Source: Chloroflexota bacterium (GTDB lineage: Bacteria > Chloroflexota > Anaerolineae > SpSt-313). From it: a stretch of DNA of 64,000 bases. Every line of letters starts with the position of its first letter. Within the stretch, counting starts at the first letter, position 1. Location of the stretch: contig JAKPJZ010000113.1 in NCBI GenBank assembly GCA_029553955.1, forward strand, positions 1 through 64,000, written 5' to 3'. Positions 61,275-64,000 of the stretch are shown in pieces. The notes under the pieces are model-generated. The model worked only from the letters and a program-made list of their open reading frames with translations, made no database searches and was not told the DNA's origin. Position numbers and translations under genes: made by a program.

Positions 61275-62375
61275 ATGAGCACGAACGCAAACGCCCGCCT
61301 GGAAGAGTTGCTCGATTGGCTGGCCGATGAAGTCGCGCGGCGGCTGGGGGCACGCCAAGGCGCCGGCGCCGGCGAGCCGCCTCCCCCCTCTCCCCTCGCG
61401 CGTTCAGGGGCCGAGACGCAGGGCCATTCCCTCTCCCCCGGCGCCGCCGCAGCGGCAAGGGGGGAGAGGGCTGGGGTGAGGGGGGATGCCGCGGCAGGGC
61501 GGGTTGCTGGACAGTCAGAAAGCGTTCCGCCGGCGTCCGGAGTTGGCCGCTCACACAACGTTTCACCCTCACCCCTGCCCTCTCCCTCCGAGGGAGAGGG
61601 GGAAGCTGGCCGCTCACAGGGCATTTCACCCTCACCCCTGCGGGCCAAGCCCCTTGCGGGCCAGGCGCTCGGAGCGCAGGCCTCGGGGCGCAGGCCCCTG
61701 CCCTCTCCCCCCGAGGGAGAGGGAAGAGTCGCTGCCCTGCCGGCCCCTGAACCCCGCGCGCGTGGCGGAGGCGAAGGGGGTGAGGGCCACCCCGTCCCCG
61801 CTGCGGCCGTCGAGGAGCCGCCCTCGCTGGCGGACTCGGAGAGTGCTACCGGCGGTGTCACCATGCCTGCCCACGCCGCCCGCTTGCTCGGCCGGCTGGC
61901 GCTGGGGCTGCTCGTCGCCGTGCTGCTGGTCAACATTCCCCTCGGCGCGCATGGCGCCGCGCTGGCGCGCCTCGTCCCACCCGCGGCCTCGCTGATCGTC
62001 CGTGACGGCCTGCTGGTCAAAGAGACTGACAAGCCCGAGATCTATGTCTACCGGGGCGGTCAGTTCCACTGGGTTACCGACCCCGGCGTTTTTGAGCACT
62101 ATGGCTACCGCTGGCAGCATGTGCAGGATGTGGCGCCGGGCTTTCTCTCCGGCTTTGAGATCGGCCGGCCGCTCTACCTGCTGGCCAGGTGCCAGGGCAG
62201 CCCACACATCTACCGGCTGGAGAACGGCAGCAGGCGCTGGATCGTCGACATCGCCGCCTTCGAGGCCGAGGGCTACCAGTGGGCCGATGTGACGACCATC
62301 AACTGCGCCAGGCTGCGCGCCATGCCCGAGGGCGAGACCATCCCGCCCGGCCGCGGCCCCGCGCCCGAGCCATAG
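61275..62375 (+). CDS. Membrane-anchored protein with repeated HWV/RWIV motifs, invaded by repeats
   Basis: A 366-residue protein starting 4 bases after the previous stop. Residues 1-30 form a charged helix (ARLEELLDWLADEVARRLG). Residues about 35-190 are Pro/Ser/Gly-rich and encoded largely by in-frame intergenic-type repeats (61380-61790). A membrane helix lies at about 205-228. The outer domain carries two similar units, PEIYVYRGGQFHWVTDPGVF and PHIYRLENGSRRWIVDIAAF, spaced about 50 residues apart. These resemble sugar- or surface-binding repeats, but no function is assigned. Confidence 0.65.
   Translation: MSTNANARLEELLDWLADEVARRLGARQGAGAGEPPPPSPLARSGAETQGHSLSPGAAAAARGERAGVRGDAAAGRVAGQSESVPPASGVGRSHNVSPSPLPSPSEGEGEAGRSQGISPSPLRAKPLAGQALGAQASGRRPLPSPPEGEGRVAALPAPEPRARGGGEGGEGHPVPAAAVEEPPSLADSESATGGVTMPAHAARLLGRLALGLLVAVLLVNIPLGAHGAALARLVPPAASLIVRDGLLVKETDKPEIYVYRGGQFHWVTDPGVFEHYGYRWQHVQDVAPGFLSGFEIGRPLYLLARCQGSPHIYRLENGSRRWIVDIAAFEAEGYQWADVTTINCARLRAMPEGETIPPGRGPAPEP
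61380..61790. repeat. Cluster of CTCTCCC/GGGAGAGGG repeats inside a coding sequence
   Basis: At least four CCCTCTCCC or GAGGGAGAGGG blocks, with GGGCTGGGGTGAGGG, all without breaking the frame. This word family is usually intergenic. Confidence 0.8.
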
Positions 62376-62393
62376 GCCGGCATAGACGGAGCG

Positions 62394-62433
62394 GGGGATC
62401 TTGCCAAGGCTCCGAACCTTCGCAAGATTCCCC
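62394..62433. repeat. Hairpin related to 44332
   Basis: GGGGATCTTGCCAAGGCTC with an imperfect inverse. Same layout as the oppA-oppB hairpin. Confidence 0.75.
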
Positions 62434-62475
62434 GTCGCAGTATCGTGACGTTGTCGTGCTGCAATGGGAGACGAG

Positions 62476-63438
62476 ATGGCCAATTCTCAGTCAGAAGCCA
62501 GGCACGCCCGCTGGGCCACCCTCAAAGCGTGGCGCATGGAACTGCTCTTCGCCGTGCCCATCGTGACCCTCGCGTTCTACCTCTTCTACACCTGGTTCGC
62601 CGTGCGCAACCGCTACCTGATCTTCCTCTACTTCCACGATATGGGGCCGGGGTTCGACACCACGCCCTTTGGCTGGGTCACCGCCGGCCGCTATTGGATG
62701 TCGGGCCTGGTGGCCGGCGGCGCCGTGCTTGTGCCCTACATCGCCGCCAACCTGGCGCTGGGGCGGCTGCGGGCCTATCGTGCGCCGGTGTGGTGGCGTC
62801 TGTGGCTGCTCTGCGCCATCCCCCTGCTCGTCGTTATCCCCGCCATTGTGATGACGGCCAACGACCCGGTCCTGCCCCCGGCCAACGCCGCGCAGGTCAC
62901 TGGCGCAGCGCTGCTGGGGCTGGCATTGGCCGTGATGCTGGGCCGGTTCGCTGCAGAGCGTCCGCTGGGGCTCGCTCTGCTGCTGATCGACGGGCTCGCG
63001 TTGGCCTGCCTGCTCACCTCCCTGATCCGCATCGAAAGCCTGTCGCGCTGGCTGGCGCAGGGCAGCGCCGGGTTCATCTACGGGCTCCTTTTCGTTGCTG
63101 CGGCCGGCGTCGTGCTGCTGGCCGTCACCACGGCGCTCTACGGCCTGTGGCGCCGTATCAGGGTGCCGCACGCCGCAGCGCTGTTCGTCGCCGGCCTCGA
63201 CGTCGCCTACCTGCTCCTGCCCCTCTGTCACTACCTCTTCTGGTGTAGCGACGATGGCACCTGGACCGACCCGGGCTATTTTCACTACATCTCCGACGCC
63301 GGCAACTATTTCGCCCGCAGCCCCGCGCTCCAGACTGCCGTCTGGGTGGCCGTGGCGCTCGTGGCGTGGGGGGTGTCGCGGCTGCGCCGGTGGGTTCGGC
63401 GACGGCAGATGCTGGCGCATAGGGGGGATGCCTCATGA
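62476..63438 (+). CDS. Multi-pass membrane protein
   Basis: A 320-residue protein with seven or eight hydrophobic segments and a C-terminal basic tail (RLRRWVRRRQML). GGGAGACGAG precedes the ATG at 62476. Extracytoplasmic loops contain NRYLIFLYFHDMGPGFDTTPFGW and CSDDGTWTDPGYFHYISDAGNYF. No family recognised. Its stop overlaps the next start (ATGA). Confidence 0.7.
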   Translation: MANSQSEARHARWATLKAWRMELLFAVPIVTLAFYLFYTWFAVRNRYLIFLYFHDMGPGFDTTPFGWVTAGRYWMSGLVAGGAVLVPYIAANLALGRLRAYRAPVWWRLWLLCAIPLLVVIPAIVMTANDPVLPPANAAQVTGAALLGLALAVMLGRFAAERPLGLALLLIDGLALACLLTSLIRIESLSRWLAQGSAGFIYGLLFVAAAGVVLLAVTTALYGLWRRIRVPHAAALFVAGLDVAYLLLPLCHYLFWCSDDGTWTDPGYFHYISDAGNYFARSPALQTAVWVAVALVAWGVSRLRRWVRRRQMLAHRGDAS

Positions 63439-64000
63439 AGAGCGCAACGCGTGGGTTGGAGGACTTGGCCTGCTGGGGCACCGCAGCGAGTGCTGTAGCC
63501 TACACGCTGCTGCACCTCTTGCTTGTGGTGGCGCTCGTCACCTTTGGCCGCATCGCGCGCGGCTATCCGCTGCAGGCGCTGGCCATCGCCGTCTATGGCG
63601 TGCTCGCCGTGGCCGGCACAGGCGTGGCCGTCTGGCTCGGCCGGCGCGGTGGGGACGCGGCGCAGCACCTGCTGCCGGGCCTCGCGCTGGCCGTCTTCCT
63701 GGCCGTGGCCCTTGCCGGCGCCTTTTACGCCACCCCCATCCTGGGCGGGCTGGGCCTGCGCACCGAGTATGCTCCCTACCTCGACGATGACGGCCTGTTT
63801 GCCATCGCGAACGTAGCGCTGGCGACGTGGGTCGTGGCCCTGGCCCTTGTGGCGCGCTGGCGGGGGCTCCTCGTGGCCGGGATGGCCGCCCAGGGTCTGG
63901 CGCTGCTGCTCAACCCCGGCCTCATCGCCGCCGCCGTGCGCCACGGCCTGCCACCCGATGCCCACGGCCTGCTGGCGCTGCCGTTGCTCTACCTGGTCGC
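63435..64000 (+). CDS. Membrane protein, cut by the window end
   Basis: The ATG overlaps the previous stop codon by 4 bases and the frame is open to the last base (188 codons). It encodes five or more hydrophobic segments separated by short charged loops (AIARGYPLQALAIAVYG, LGLRTEYAPYLDDDGLFA). It is translationally coupled to the preceding membrane-protein gene. The C-terminus is outside the window. Function unknown. Confidence 0.75.
   Translation, partial: MKSATRGLEDLACWGTAASAVAYTLLHLLLVVALVTFGRIARGYPLQALAIAVYGVLAVAGTGVAVWLGRRGGDAAQHLLPGLALAVFLAVALAGAFYATPILGGLGLRTEYAPYLDDDGLFAIANVALATWVVALALVARWRGLLVAGMAAQGLALLLNPGLIAAAVRHGLPPDAHGLLALPLLYLV

Overview
The window is GC-rich bacterial chromosome carrying about 49 intact protein genes, one tRNA, several decayed genes and an exceptional load of intergenic inverted repeats. 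It has no rRNA, transposase, phage genes or CRISPR array. RNase J, a family-4 uracil-DNA glycosylase, a RACo/corrinoid methyltransferase operon, GIN-domain lipoproteins and GH130/GH3/ABC sugar-uptake clusters suggest a member of the Chloroflexota (Anaerolineae-like), probably heterotrophic and at least facultatively anaerobic. This assignment is inference, with no marker gene behind it. Many promoters read as near-consensus TTGACA-17-TATAAT despite the high GC.

Layout. 1-5.5 kb: a winged-helix regulator with a membrane partner, an HtrA protease, and an OpgC-like acyltransferase fused to an esterase. 5.6-8.4 kb: a YgjP-type metallopeptidase, a PH-domain membrane protein and ilvE. 8.4-13 kb: the arginine cluster argC-argB-argD-argA (GNAT type). 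It is preceded by a promoter, an arginine-rich 18-residue leader peptide and a terminator hairpin, which together form a classical-looking ribosome-stalling attenuator. 13-20 kb: RNase J, UDG, Fur, a FemX-like enzyme, a Nif3-like protein, tRNA-Gly(CCC) and a GIN-domain lipoprotein.

20.7-27.6 kb, minus strand: a six-gene operon for corrinoid-dependent methyl transfer. It encodes a MetH-activation-like protein, a Crp/Fnr regulator fused to a complete corrinoid-binding module, a RACo-like reductive activator, a free corrinoid protein, a UroD-type methyltransferase and a pterin-binding methyltransferase. The expected flow is methyl donor to corrinoid to tetrahydrofolate, with the fusion protein a candidate sensor of corrinoid state. 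27.6-33.3 kb: a divergent LacI-regulated sugar ABC transporter with a GH130 enzyme. 33.4-39.9 kb: a DUF2721-type protein, a dead lipoprotein hydrolase, and a type III restriction-modification locus whose middle fic gene has lost its catalytic core. 39.9-49.1 kb: an oppABCDF transporter divergent from a GH3 beta-glucosidase. 49.4-64 kb: small and HEAT-repeat proteins, a frameshifted CPBP protease, manA, two histidine kinases, a NarL-type response regulator and a run of membrane proteins that continues past the window end.

The non-coding fraction is dominated by hairpin DNA. There are four loop-free perfect palindromes of 74-88 bp, several of which share outer ends near GTAGGGGTTTTGG. There is also a 260-330 bp element with terminal inverted repeats present in three near-complete copies. 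Various shorter hairpin families sit directly at, and sometimes supply, the stop codons of flanking genes; some have inserted in frame into coding sequences.
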